DNA of 64,000 bases. Source: Umbellularia californica (taxonomy: Eukaryota > Streptophyta > Magnoliopsida > Laurales > Lauraceae). The notes below the pieces were generated by a model that worked only from the letters and a program-made list of their open reading frames with translations, was not told where the DNA came from and did no database searches. The stretch is from assembly GCA_028538565.1 (NCBI GenBank), contig JAPQWN010000001.1, positions 10,302,001 through 10,366,000 on the forward strand, in the 5' to 3' direction. Within the stretch, counting starts at the first letter, position 1; every line of letters starts with the position of its first letter. This document shows, one piece after another, positions 1 to 11,588 of the stretch. The translations under genes and the position numbers were made by a program.

Positions 1-1700
1 ATTCAATACATATTTCATTACATGGCTTGTACATGGCTTTTCATTGACTTTTTAGTCTATATGTGGGATCTACCAGTGTCTTGATCAGAGATCACTGGCA
101 TCACCACGGAGCTCCGGAACACCCCAATCATCTGCTGCAGCAGGATTATTCATTATTCATTATTCATTGCATTTATTCATTATTTAATAGTTCATCGCAT
201 TTATTCATTGTTCGGTGGTTCATTGTAGGCAGTCACTATAGACTGAAGGGGATTAGAGGAATCATTAGTCATTTACGGTCCTACTTGTCTCTATCCCAAA
301 TCTAGACAATTTCTAGGTGTAATAATTAGTTACTAAATGCACGTGTTATTTTCGATGGACATCACATTTGCATTTAATATGTGCATTTAGTCCCCAAAAA
401 TTTCCACTCATAATATCAAAATCCACTTCAGTCACAATAATTATTTGGCCAGCATCAGGTTCACAGGCGGTTAGCCGGAACTTGACCAGCGGCTAGCCGA
501 AATGCAGTCGGCGGCTAGCCGGAATGTGGCTGGCGGCTAGCCGAAATTTCAATTTCAGTTAACCGCCATTTCGCGGTTAGCTCACGGTCAGCTTTCCAGA
601 AGCTGACATTTTTGACAGAAATCCTGAGTAAATTTCGGTCACCTCACGGTTACCTCACGGCTAGCCGAAATTCAAATTTCGGCTAACCGAAAATTGGCGG
701 TTAGCTTTCCAGAAGCTCGCCCATTTTTACAGATTTTGACGGTTGGCTTCACGGTTAGCCTCGCGGCTAGCCGAAATTAGCCCAGAATGACACTTTCGAG
801 CTTCAGAACTTCTGATGCAAATTTCTGAGATTTAGTTCCTTGAACTAAATCTCTTTAATGACCTAAAGAGTTCAAGAAAACTCACTCATTTGAAGTAGCC
901 ATTAACCATTCCTTCAATCCCTAACAATATACACTCTACAACAGGGAATGGGTTGAGAACCCATTCCTATAACTCAAGAAAACTTGTAATATAGCATTTC
1001 AATCATAAATAGACGTTTATACTTGCCTCTTGAAGTCTATCTAGCAAGAACTTCTTCACTTGTAGCTCCAAGAAGGAAATCCTTGAGTTCCCCTACAAGC
1101 TTCACTACTCCGAAATGGAAACCAAGATGAGGAAGAAGATGAAGAAGGTGAAGCTCCACTCCAACCACTTTCCAAGCTTCCAATCCTCACTCAAGATGAA
1201 GAGAAATGGAAGGAGAAAGAAGAAAAAGGAAGAAAGAGTGGTGTCTAGGGTTTTTGCCTGAGATGGGGTCGGTGGAAATGAACTCAAAGGAGTTTATTTT
1301 CTATTCATAAACCCTCATTTGCAATAAAGTCCATTTCACTAAGACTATTTACATCTTCAGTCAAATGGAGGGTCATCCGACTGGATTCTCGTCAAACGAC
1401 TTCGAGCCTATGATGAAAGTTGACGTACTCGTCGAGATACACGTGTGGGTATCAAGAGTTTCCGTATTTGACAAAATACGTATAAATCTGTATTTACGAA
1501 AAAGGTCTTATTTTCTTAATTTAGACTCAAAACTCACTCAATTCACTTAAGCTCTTCATTATCACTTCATTAAGTTCATTTGAGACTAATCTCATTGAGT
1601 TGGGTCATTAACCATCATTAGTCTAATTAGACTTGATTAATTAGCATTAATTGCAAATTAATTAGAGTTAATCTTGATTAACTCGGGGCGGGGTCTTACA
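1..1700 (-). mobile_element. Partial long LTR (Ty3/gypsy-like), cut by window edge
   Basis: This AT-rich stretch is related to the element at 15847-18345. Both carry the same ordered landmarks: a block with CGGAGTTCCGGAACAC-like sequence and the palindrome CTGCTGCAGCAG (here about 100-146), the motif TTTTCGATGGACATCACA (near 348), the motif TTTATACTTGCC (near 1015), a degenerate block around 1360-1500 and an end with AACTCGGGGCGGGGTCTTACA at 1700. Ends of the form TGTAAGACCCC on the opposite strand are typical of plant gypsy LTRs, which suggests a solo LTR or a truncated element. No gag or pol reading frame is visible. The strand is arbitrary, because an LTR alone gives no direction. Confidence 0.6.
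460..780. repeat. Degenerate array of GGCTAGCC palindromes
   Basis: About ten copies of a degenerate unit centred on CGGCTAGCCGAAAT or CGGTTAGCC are spaced about 25-40 bases apart, inside the LTR at the window start. Many units carry the 8-base palindrome GGCTAGCC. The array lies between two landmarks that are conserved in the second LTR, where a different palindrome cluster occupies the equivalent place. Confidence 0.7.
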
Positions 1701-1819
1701 TTATCATTAGTACCATTACAGTCTTATGCCATCAAACTTGAAACTGCTAAAAAGGAAAGAAAAAACATTTTTTTGGGGAGGGGTGTGAAGAACAATAAGG
1801 AAAGAGAACAATTGCGCAC

Positions 1820-2363
1820 CCATTTTTAGAACCAGAAGCAACTTCATCTCGTAGAAGATCTCCAGCAGACAAATGGGTGTATCCAAAGTGCTTAACAATA
1901 TTCTCACTCTGTGTGCTCTTTCCACTGCCCGGACCACCTGTCCAAAGATTTATTTGCATTCATGCAATTTATTGTAAGTATACTGATAATGATGGTGAAT
2001 TGATTGGAAGTCTTATGAAATGAAATTGTACAGAGAAGGCTGTCACAAACTAACAAGATTGATATGAAGTTCTTTTTGAAAGAATAAGGAGTAATAAAAT
2101 ATAATATAACACCCTTATAAACGAAAAAGAAAAATGTTTCTTGGCATGCCAACTTTTATCAATACTCAAGCAGAAAAGTGAGATTGTTCTGTCATTTACT
2201 ATAAGAAGTGATGGACCATTAATAATGTTACAAAGACAATGAAGTAATGTTGCACTTAATCATGAATCATGATGGATAGAAAAAGAAATTTATCTGGCCC
2301 AAACTCACCCAATATAAAAATAACTGTGACTTTCTTGTTACTTGAAGAACTTCCATTTAAGTC
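1820..2363 (-). pseudogene. Partial UMP-CMP kinase paralogue (two exons)
   Basis: Two exons are readable on the minus strand. The first, 2363-2309 (55 nt), encodes a beta-strand segment ending KKVTVIFILG. The second, 1937-1820 (118 nt), encodes the P-loop region GGPGSGKSTQSENIVKHFGY, followed by the HLSAGDLLR motif. Both lengths and the splice phase are identical to the matching exons of the intact kinase at 12586-13046, and the acceptor and donor sites (cag and gt) are present. The P-loop reads GKST-Q-S where the intact gene has GKGT-Q-C. The remaining 3' exons (lid, NMP-binding and C-terminal parts) should lie to the left, but that space is an LTR. The gene is therefore either truncated or continues beyond the window behind an intronic LTR. 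No first coding exon was identified with confidence. I class it as a probable relic; a live gene split by large introns cannot be excluded. Confidence 0.7.
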
Positions 2364-3018
2364 CTGCAGTAAAAGTACCCTTATCATACCAGGATCAGAT
2401 CTAAGCAACAAAAGTATAAGATGGAAATGGTTAAAAGAAATGATGCAAATAAAAAAAAAAAAGTCATTCATATTGATACAAGGATAAGAAACATTTACAA
2501 AAACAGATAAAGCTAAAAATAAGACACTGGAAAATTCCATACACTTTCTGAGGTTACTAAAGAGATGCCATCTGCATGCTAACATTGGATAGTTGCTGAC
2601 AATTAAAGAATCATGCCAGGAAGTAAAAATTAGTTGGGAATAGATATGGCATGAACCCTCACAGTAAATCACCTTAGAAATTGTGGATGCTGGACTGACC
2701 CCAAGGTTACAGGTGGTTTACATTGATAGTTTTTCCATTCGGCATAGCTTACGTTTAAGTTGAATATGGGTGCAGATGTTGGAAACTGGAATCCTAACCC
2801 ATCATGAACCATCTACTTTGGAGAAACCAAAAATAAACAAGAACTTGTGGACAGTGATGAGTAGCTGAAGTAGATACTCTTTATACTATGGACTATAAAG
2901 GCTTATAAAGTCCAAGAACGGATGACAGAATGTAGTGTCAAATTCACCCTTCAAACATTTCCATTAGGAAGGGTGGAAAACAACTTCTACTGAGTGTAAG
3001 TGTACGGTTCTAACATTT

Positions 3019-3249
3019 AGGGCTTGCTGGTTTGCTCTGGTATCGAATTCCTATGAATTCTAAACAATGTCTTCCTATCAAAGGGCTAAAACTGAAGAGG
3101 GTGAAGATCTACAAATGGCCATGAAATAATCACTCCTCTGGTAGGAAATGATTAACAGCCATCACTCCTTAACTCCAAATCTTGCTTAATTAGAACCCAC
3201 TTCATTGTGAATTCCCAGGAATTCAATACGAAGTAGGCAAACAGGCCCT
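3019..3249. mobile_element. MITE with GGGCCTGTTTG-type inverted ends
   Basis: The left end begins AGGGCTTGCTGGTTTGCTC and the right end, reverse complemented, begins AGGGCCTGTTTGCCTAC. Both run on into a GAATTCCT..GAATTC block, giving an inverted repeat of about 40 bases around a non-coding core. Related to the element at 4586-4901. I could not find a clear target duplication. Confidence 0.65.
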
Positions 3250-4585
3250 CAGATAAGTTTGAACAAAGAAATTGTGATGTATTGTGTAGGAATCCATGGC
3301 ATTTTGAAATGTGAAAGTGATAGAAATTTCTTCCCTATTTAGAAAATGCTTGCAACATCATTTTGGTACTATTTATAACTCAGCATTGTATATGCATATT
3401 CATTTAGGGAAATGCTATATGCTTGACAGCATGAATTCTGAAGCAAAACAGAATTCGTAGCTGACCCCAGCATAGCTGATACATGGCTTTGGCGAAGCAC
3501 ACCCAATATTTTTGTAGAACACCTAACTTTTTTATAAAAACTTTGCTAGTGTGATATTATTTTTCAAAATTTGAAGGAACAGATATTTCTAGAAAAACAA
3601 GAGGTTCATGCATTAATTTTTCTTTCTCTTGGTGACTATTTCCTTTAACAATTTAGTTACTGTTTTCTATGTATCTATGTTTGAACAAACTAATATTCAT
3701 AAAATAACAGAATATATTATCATTTGTCTGTCTGTAACAGTGTTAGTTTTTGCATAATTAATTAGTACAGATGCCTCCACTTTATCTATTTATTTTTACA
3801 ACAGAGTAACCTCACTCATATACTAGTATTCACACAGAAATCAAAGGCTCAATGAAGTCTACCAAGTAAATAATAGACAAATAGCAAATCTCATAAATGA
3901 TGTATCAGTGGAAAATGCAGTGGTAGCAGCAGTCCTACTTCATGTTCCTAACCACTGTCACATCTGCATATTTAGTGGACACAACACCCTTTCTAGTTCA
4001 AACACCTCTTTTAGCAACTGTCAAGCGTCGTATGAACCAATATGAATATCACCTTTACCTCAAATTACAGGGTTGGGATGTGATCAATATATTCTAGAAA
4101 ATCAAATACGATTTAAAGATGACTAATAAAGGATAATTGGGCAATATAAACCAGCAATAATCTAGCTACATTGCTATTGTTAATGATATGCTAATACCTG
4201 TTCAACAGACTGCTAAAATGAAGGTATATCAAACAGCAGTCGCAAATGTTAAAATTGTATCCAAAGTAAAAACACACAATGATGCCTAATGTGGGTTTTA
4301 AATTCAATTAAGAGAAAAGAATCCAACTGTAGAGACTGGAGAATGGGTTCTGAACAATTCTTTTGAACTGAAGCTGTGGGGTCAAGGCTAACAGAGTTTA
4401 AAATCAAATTGGAACCAATCTTCTTGTATGATGAATCTACTGGCTTCCTATCCCATGAGAAGGATGTCTAGGTAGCTGTGGAAACCAAACAAAATAGGAG
4501 AGGGTGCTGCCTGTAAACCAGGCTGGTTCCTATGAATTGTGTGCTTGGGTGTAGGTGGGTTCTGGGACTTTTAAAAAAATCTCCA

Positions 4586-4901
4586 AGGGCCTGTTCATTT
4601 CATGTAATTGAATTACTAGGAATTCTTAGACTTTGTATTTCTATAATTGGTCAAAAATAAAGAATCAATGGTGAATATCCAAAAATGACAGTCAAATAAC
4701 CTCTCCTTTAATGGACATTGAATCAAGGGAAGATGGGAAATGAATACTTAGATACCACCCTAGTAATTTAAATCCTTGAAAAGTTAGCGCCCCATTTACA
4801 TTGCGATCTCATATCCTTTACCTGTTGCCTCTTTAATAATCCTTTGGTCGAGCTCTTTTGACCATGAATTCCTACATATTTTATGCAAACAAACAGGCCC
4901 T
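4586..4901. mobile_element. MITE, same family as 3019-3249
   Basis: Left end AGGGCCTGTTCATTTCATG; right end, reverse complemented, AGGGCCTGTTTGTTTGCAT. Both contain AGGAATTC about 35 bases inside. The core is non-coding. The shared GGGCCTGTT terminus and inner EcoRI-like blocks group it with the neighbouring MITE. Confidence 0.65.
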
Positions 4902-5141
4902 GAGGTGTATTCTTGGATTTTGTGAGGGGAAAAAAAAAACTCATTACTTAGTTTAGGTGACTATTGCAGCTCCTCATTTCTACTAAGCATCTATAATCCG
5001 TTCTTTTTTTACATTCCTCTTATTGTTGCCTTGCATTTGTGTGATTTTTCAAGTTTCCATTGTGGATTGCTGATTTTCTATTTGGCTACACCACCCTCAA
5101 TGGGTGTCTAACGTGATGAACAATCTCGAGCAATGAAAGAC

Positions 5142-5460
5142 TAGGGATGTAAATGGGTACGTTCTGGTCAGGGTCCATGGTGAACCTACAACTAGAACCA
5201 TTAATGAGAAGATGGAACTAGAACTAGAACCGGTTCCGTATATGAGACGGGTCCTTATCCGGGTGTGGACCTCAGTAGAGAATGCTTTTGGAAAAAAAAA
5301 AACTAACTTTTAGGATAATTTCTCGAAAATTAAAGTGTAATATGTTGGGTACCGAGCCCACAAACCGGAACCAAGGTGGAATCGACTTAGACCCGTTTGG
5401 GTTACGGGTCTAAATAAAGGACCCAAGACTTGGACCCATTTACTTATTAGGACCTAAAGA
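5142..5460. repeat. Relative of the TAGGGATGTAAA MITE at 37301, right end unclear
   Basis: It begins TAGGGATGTAAATGGGT and contains repeated motifs of the type ACTAGAAC, GGTCC and GACCCATTTAC that also occur in the compact element at 37301-37479. The matching inverted right end is not seen; the adjacent SINE and TTA repeat may have replaced it. Confidence 0.4.
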
Positions 5461-5469
5461 AGAACCCAA

Positions 5470-5690
5470 TTATTATTATTATTATTATTATTATGCTAAC
5501 GGAGGGTTCCCAACCCTTTGGGTTGGACTATTCCCTCCGGGCCCAGAGAAAAGCCAGGTAAAACCCCCGTGGCCCCTAGGTGGTATCACAAGTGGACTCA
5601 ACCTTCGGTTTTTGAAGAGGAGGGAATCGGGGGTCAATACCAAGAAGAGGGAGGAACTGTGGTCTTGACTTCTAAATAAGAACCCACTTA
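5470..5690 (-). mobile_element. SINE-like copy with (TTA)n tail
   Basis: Read on the minus strand, this contains a body with TTTTACCTGGCTTTTCTCTGGGCCCGG and then AGTCCAACCCAAAGG. It closely matches the body of the SINEs at 23338 and 38151. It ends in an ATA/TTA repeat (fwd 5471-5493) instead of the poly-A tail of the others. The 5' tRNA-like part is degraded: a GGTTGAGTCC sequence stands where the B box is expected. Confidence 0.5.
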
Positions 5691-6044
5691 TTAACATGCG
5701 GGAACCGCCTTGCTCGAGTAAAACATGTGTCGAATATGAAAGATTGCCTGCGCACAAACTGGTTGCAGAATGACTGGACCAAACACATTGTCCATGCTCG
5801 AGTCACGCATTGTATTCTCATTTCCCCCATTGACATCATACACTACAGCTCCAATTTCCAATTGAGTAAAACATGGCATAATTCATGCTCTTGAATCTTG
5901 ACAATCACCCAACAGAGCAAGAAGCAAATTATAACTTAGAAAACTGTCAAAAACACAGGTTTGGGCATTTTGCTCCAATTGGTTTTAAAGAAGAGAGAGT
6001 GAAAAGACATGTAAAATGAAAGAGGATATATACTGAGAAATTAC

Positions 6045-6203
6045 CTTGCGTAGGAAGCCAAGTATGCGTGTCGCATAGAAGGAGATGGCGATGATGATGA
6101 TTGTGAAGATGAAGGCAGTTACTGCCCATGTCGATGGTGTGTCCTGACCCATTTCTTCCTCCATCTCAATGCTCTCGGCTATTGAATGGTATATGGAACC
6201 CAT
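6045..6203 (-). CDS. Possible first exon of a small single-pass membrane protein
   Basis: An ATG at 6203 opens 53 codons before a plausible donor (CGCAAG|gtaatt at 6045). The peptide has an acidic N-terminus (SIEMEEEMGQD), then a strongly hydrophobic stretch of about 20 residues (AVTAFIFTIIIIAISFYA), then a basic end (TRILGFLRK), as in a type III or tail-anchored small membrane protein. Without splicing the frame continues for 19 more residues to a stop near 5985. A possible acceptor lies near 5907. I do not recognise a family. The exon ends in phase 0, which is compatible with splicing to the kinase exon at 2363, but that is speculation. Confidence 0.3.
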
Positions 6204-7262
6204 GCAGCGCCCTTAGTTATAGATACAACTTTCATGGAGAGAGAAAACGAGTTAGATGGTTGAGAAGTGGAAGAGAAGAAAAGAACCAGAGTAAAAGATG
6301 AGATTAGGAAGGCAGCATAGTCAGGTCAAGAGATAGAATTGTTCAAGGGTTGGATGGGGGCAAATGTGAGAAACGAATAAAGGAAAGAGAGAAGAAGACA
6401 AGGTACGCATAGTCAGGTAGGGAGGGAAGAAGAGAAGCAACGCATAGTCAGTAGAAAGAGAGTTGCTATTTTCAGTTGGATGGAGTCATGGAGGTAACCA
6501 ACCATAAGAAACGAATATGTACAACGGTAGTACGGGCAGTGTGGGCCCATGTTCCACGTCTCATGACTCATCACAATAAATTGACTAACTGTATGAGCAC
6601 AGCGTTTTTTTTTTTTTCAATGACCAATATATCTAAAATCATCTAAAAGGGCATCTATCAACTGCCCCTCTCCAACTTCTTTCTGCACTCATCCAATCCC
6701 ACCCCCAACCTAGCCATCACCCTCCCCTCAGCGCCGCCGGAGGAGGAGAGGGACTATGCCAGGGTGACGGGCAGGGAGAGGGAGAGGGAGAGGGAGAGGG
6801 AAAAGGGCGCGGGGCGGCGACAGGGAGTGAGAAAATGAGATTTGGATATTTTGGGAACATGGGAGTGTGTAAAGAGAGATTTCAGAGATTCTTTCACTTG
6901 GGGTATATATAGATAAGGGTTCTGCTCAGAGAAGCTTGGGCTATGGTATTAGCAGCTCTTGATCACAATCGCATTGCAACTTGTCAAGGGTATTATTATT
7001 ATTAAGAATTTTGATCATACAGTTGCTTAGTCTTTGCATTTGCCCTTCAATAATTGAAGTTTATATATTTTTTTAAAGAGATATTAGTGCAACAAATGTG
7101 TGATAACCGACCACCTAGAATATTATATAATGTAACATCTGCGATATTTCATGGCTTAGAATACCGCCCTAGATTATTGCACGAACAACTCTGTGGGAAT
7201 TTGTTAAAAGTTGTTGATAGACGAATTTTAAGTCTTAAGGATAACTGTATGGGCAAAATCCC

Positions 7263-7296
<34 letters not shown>

Positions 7297-8264
7297 AACA
7301 TCAAGTTGGTTTGAGCTTTGGTGGTAGCGGGTTTGGGCTGGCATAACCTCATTCGATTCATGGATAAAATGTCGATATTGTAGCTCGAGCCGAACTGGAC
7401 TGTGGTGGATTTGAACCGTGATCCCCTTTTTTTTTTAATGCTTTTGCTGCTTGTAGATCCGATTTCATAAACGGATGTGATATGAAAACTATGTGTTGTA
7501 TCTGGATCCGGAAGCAATTTAGGAGAAAAAAAAAAAAAAAAAAACAAAGGAAGAGGATATGATTCTGAATCCATATCCAAAATAAAATGTGGAGTAGATT
7601 AGTATTATTGAATAAAAGATATTCAAAATCAATTTTTTAATTATGTAAATAGCGTCATTAAATGGATGTGATTGAAGCTAAGTAGACTCTCAAATATGAA
7701 TATAGCCCAAGCTATCTACGCCCTTTAAACTAATCTTCTTGAATACAAGGATTCGGTTTTAGATCTAAATGTTTCAAATCATATATGCATGGAAAGATTT
7801 CTTAATAAAAATTTCCTCTAAATTCAAAAATAAGTTTCATACTCACTTTATTCCGAATAAGAGACTTCTGATACTCAACAACCAAATATCCTCTTGCAAC
7901 AGTATAAAGCAACCCCTTCAAAATACAGTGGTGATTATCTAATGAAACTCAGACATATAAGCAAAATATTAAAGGATGCATCGTTTTAAAAAGTCCAGCC
8001 CAGCCGTTAAGTAGGTGCACCATGTGTCCAAAAGTGCATGCGTACACTTTGAAACATGGTCAATTCTCCTAGACTAAGCATGACATCGAATTACTTGAAA
8101 GTCATGAATAATGTGATTGTACAACCAATTACCCTTGAAAAGTCACTTAATTGCTCAATCATCGTGAAAATATAGTTACATTGTGTTCATCGCTCGTTTG
8201 ATTTGTAAGTCAATTAATTGTCAAATTTTGTACCAATGCATTCTACATCAGTCTAGATTCCCTG
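6204..8264. other. Intergenic, simple repeats, no gene seen
   Basis: Upstream of the small membrane ORF this holds a GGGAGA-type purine repeat (about 6768-6800), a TTA microsatellite (about 7262-7297), an A-run near 7526-7543 and otherwise AT-rich sequence. No reading frame with recognisable protein features was found on either strand. Confidence 0.5.
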
Positions 8265-8671
8265 CGGCAGCTTTGATTGTGATTGGCTTTCTCCATAAGA
8301 GGTCTTCAAAACCACCGTAGGGTCCACATGATGATAATCTGAATCGGAACCGGATGAAAATCATCCCCTCCAGTGATACATCCTCAAATAATAGTTCATT
8401 AGGAGTGGGTCCACCACCCGATTGAGCACATGACTAAACTTGATTAATGCCACATCAGCAACAATCTCATGTGAATGCCCGTTCACATTTTCAATCATGT
8501 GTTCAATCTTATAGTGGGATCCACTCCTATTAAACTAAGATTTAAGAGTGTATGACCGGAGGGGTTGATAATCATCCCTGATGACCCAGGTTATCAGCAA
8601 GTGGGCCCTCTAATAGAGTTTTGGAGACCTATAATAGAGAAAGCCAATCATAGTTGGCACTCTTCTGCATT

Positions 8672-8675
<4 letters not shown>
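8265..8675. mobile_element. Foldback/MITE-like element with ~110-bp inverted repeats
   Basis: The left arm (GTGATTGGCTTTCTCCATAAG, then GTCTTCAAAACC, then GATGATTATC-like and CCCCTCC) is mirrored by the right arm, read in reverse complement (ATGATTGGCTTTCTCTATTAT, GTCTCCAAAACT, GATGATTATCAACCCCTCC). The two arms flank a short non-coding core. A T-run of about 30 bases (about 8671-8704) follows directly. Confidence 0.65.
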
Positions 8676-8708
<33 letters not shown>

Positions 8709-8719
8709 CTAGGTTGATC

Positions 8720-9010
8720 CAATGACCCAGGGATTGATGCCTGCACACATGTATGAAAGTATAAAACAAAGGTGTGATGCATTGATGCTTGCACATATGT
8801 ATGAAAGTATAAAACTAAGATGTGAATGTGTGATGCCCACTCTTCTCCACTGAGTGCAAAAGATTTTTATCGAAGTGAGTTTCATCTGAAGCAGTAGTAA
8901 ATGTGCCCTGTCCTGCCATATGAGTTTCGTCTGACGCAGTAGTAAATGTGCCCTGTCCTGCCATACGAGTTTCATCTGAGGCAGTAAATGTGCCCTGGCC
9001 TACCAGACCT
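8720..9010. repeat. Two short tandem repeats (~50 bp x2 and ~51 bp x3)
   Basis: 8720-8830 contains two copies of a unit with ATTGATGC..TGCACA.ATGTATGAAAGTATAAAAC. 8878-9010 contains three copies of a unit with GAGTTTC.TCTGA.GCAGTA and AAATGTGCCCTG.CCT.CCA, about 51 bases each, the last one shortened. The second array is open on the minus strand and encodes a 17-residue repeat of the type AGQGTFTTASDETHM. There is no other sign that it is a gene. Confidence 0.6.
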
Positions 9011-9054
9011 GGATTTGTACACCATTGTACAAATTGGTTAGGTTGGTTCAACAA

Positions 9055-10860
9055 TCCTAATATAAATGAAATAAAGTGTTGGAATAATATCTTTTTCTAT
9101 TGTGCTTTTCAGGTTATATGATAAATCCAACAGCATTGCATTTGGTCTTATAGGACCCTGGACTCCTGGCCCATGGACCAAAACTAACTTAGTGGGTTTT
9201 TCAGTTGGGTTCACTTGGTTTACATTGTTTAAAAAAACTTTAAAAAATATGTCGGCCACCAATAGAAAATCTGTGATTTTACCTGTCGACAACGGCCTTC
9301 ACATGGGTGGATCTCAAAATTTGTCCTGTAATCTAACGAGACTGACACAACACCTCAACCATCACACTGGTTGGGTAGTTGTCAATGAGCCCAACACAAT
9401 TGTTCAAAGATTTGAATTGAGTTTGGTGTGCCCACCCACCATGTTGAAGCTTGTACCACCAATAATTTATGCGTGCAACAAAGAATATTATGATGGTTGA
9501 TGACAATACTTGCAGCCTTATTTTTTAGGCACAGTCCAACCTAATTGTTTGGGGAATGTAATCAAAAGATTGCGAGTAGTGTTTGAAGACAATAACCATG
9601 TTGGAACTGGATCTGAATTCCTTTTTTATCTTAAGGATGGATCTGGATCCCATTTTGGCAAATGGATCCAGAATCTGGTTTTGAACCTGTTTTTGGCTAA
9701 TTGATTCACAGTCTTGGTTTCCAAGTTTCTGATTAGAGAGGGAGAGAGGGAATAGCCGCACTTTCCTTGGAATGTTGCAACGAGACAGGACCCATGCTTC
9801 AAAATTTCTCATCCGACAGTTTAGAAACTCTTACAGAAGGACGGGTTGGGCCCCACCGAATGAGATTCCCTCCTAATGGGGTTACAAATGGGCTAGTTTG
9901 GCACTTTACTGACATAATACAAGTCAAGTAGAACCTCCATTTTTCATACAAGATGCCACATCAAAATCATTTTAATTCACAATTCTCTCAATCTTTTTTA
10001 AAAAAAGTCAAAAGGCAACCATCATTATCTAAAAACTCTACTTTTCCATAAAAAAAAGTAAAAAAGAATCCATAATAAACAGCTAAAAATAAAATACAAG
10101 TATAACCCATTTATATTTTATTCTTTCTTCAAAATCAACTTTACTTCACCTGACTATTAGTAGAGTTGCCAAACTGAAGTATCCAACGTCTCCATTTTTG
10201 AATAAAATTGGTATTGCATATGGGATCTAGAAAATTCATCTCTTGAATTGGGCTCCCTCTATGTTCCAACTTGAGGATTTAAATCTAGAAGATTACATTC
10301 ACATAATATATGTAAGTTGTAACTTGTAAGTGCTCTATTTAGTTTTTATCATGTATCATTTAATAACCTCATTTGTATATTAAAAAAAAACATTTTAAAA
10401 CTCTTTGATCTTCTGTAATCTTATAAACAACCAGGGTTTGATATGTAACTATATCACCAATGGTGAGATACCTGCATGGGGTGCACGAGTGTTAAAGAGA
10501 GAACTTTCCTGTCCAATTATATCAATGCACTTACATCTTATGAACTCGAACTCCAAATTGATTCTATTTCTCAAGCTCACGTCGGATTCAAATACAACTT
10601 ATAAGATCATGTTTGGTTTTTGGAGGAGAAATATATACGAAAATTTACATAGCTAATGATTCATTGCATTCCACTTACAAAGACAGATTTGCATCCCTTC
10701 CATGAACCCCAACAGCCAGTAGCCAGCCCAACCCTTTTGCAACCCTAGCTCTCCACCTCTAAGTCTAGCATTGAGCCCAAATCAACATCTAGGCCTAGCT
10801 CGGGAAGCCATTCTCTCATTCAGAGGCCCGCGGACTACCAAAAGGAATTCAACAAACGCG
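9055..10860. other. Intergenic, no gene seen
   Basis: AT-rich sequence with several unrelated open frames of up to 132 codons that show no recognisable motif, transmembrane pattern or neighbouring splice structure. A set of GGATCC/GATCCAGAAT-like short repeats lies near 9608-9675. The right part is the upstream region of the UMP-CMP kinase gene. Confidence 0.45.
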
Positions 10861-10867
10861 GATCTTC

Positions 10868-11017
10868 CTTTACTTCTTTATAAGAACTAGGAAGAGACAA
10901 ACGGCCTGAAAACCGGTCATTCATGTTTCCCTTCCCTTCTTAGATCTCGTTTCCCTCCATTTTCCTCCCCCTCTCGCATTCTCTGCAACCGCAAACGCAC
11001 AGCACATCCCAGATCAG
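10868..11017 (+). promoter_or_regulatory. Putative promoter and 5' non-coding exon of UMP-CMP kinase
   Basis: A TATA-like CTTTATAAGAAC lies near 10876. It is followed by a C/T-rich leader typical of plant 5' UTRs and a good donor at 11018 (ATCAG|gtactg). The next acceptor (TTGAGCAG| at 12021) leads to the exon with the start codon. This gives a leader intron of about 1 kb, a structure often associated with enhanced expression in plant housekeeping genes. Confidence 0.5.
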
Positions 11018-11517
11018 GTACTGCTACATTCCTCTCCTTCTTCTTTTTTTGCCAAATTCTTCTATGGACGTGTTTCAAATCGATTCCTCTTTTTTTTTAT
11101 TTTCTTTTCTCTCAATTAGATGCATGCATTGTTGTTTCATCTCCATTCGTTTAGATCTAAGATCTTTCTCAGATCGGCTCATTTTGAGTTGATTCTTCTG
11201 CGTCTCCACTGTTTTCTTGATCAGATCTGCTGCCATTTTGAAAACTTGAATCTAAAATGCTCAGATCAAGCCACAAGAATGAAACATATGGTATCGGTTT
11301 TGCAGGGATTTAGAGTTTCGGCGGAAACACTTTTCAGCAGAGAATAGGAACATGTGATTCATCTTTTCATGCATGCATTTGTATTTGTTCTCATAGAAAA
11401 GAAATAATTCGAAGTAGCTGCGTAATCAGAAAGTGTGGATTTTTTTTTTTTTTGGATCGGTGGTAGATTTGGGATGTAGATACAAATTGCTGAGTTACAT
11501 CTGAAATTGTTCCAGTA

Positions 11518-11588
11518 TTCATTTGAAGAATGTAGATCTGTCATTTGAAGCATGTAGATCTGTCATTTGAAGCATGTAGATCTGTTTT
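11518..11588 (+). repeat. 22-bp tandem repeat, about 3 copies, in leader intron
   Basis: CATTTGAAG(A/C)ATGTAGATCTGT is repeated about three times in direct succession inside the 5' UTR intron of the kinase gene. Each copy contains AGATCT. Confidence 0.75.
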
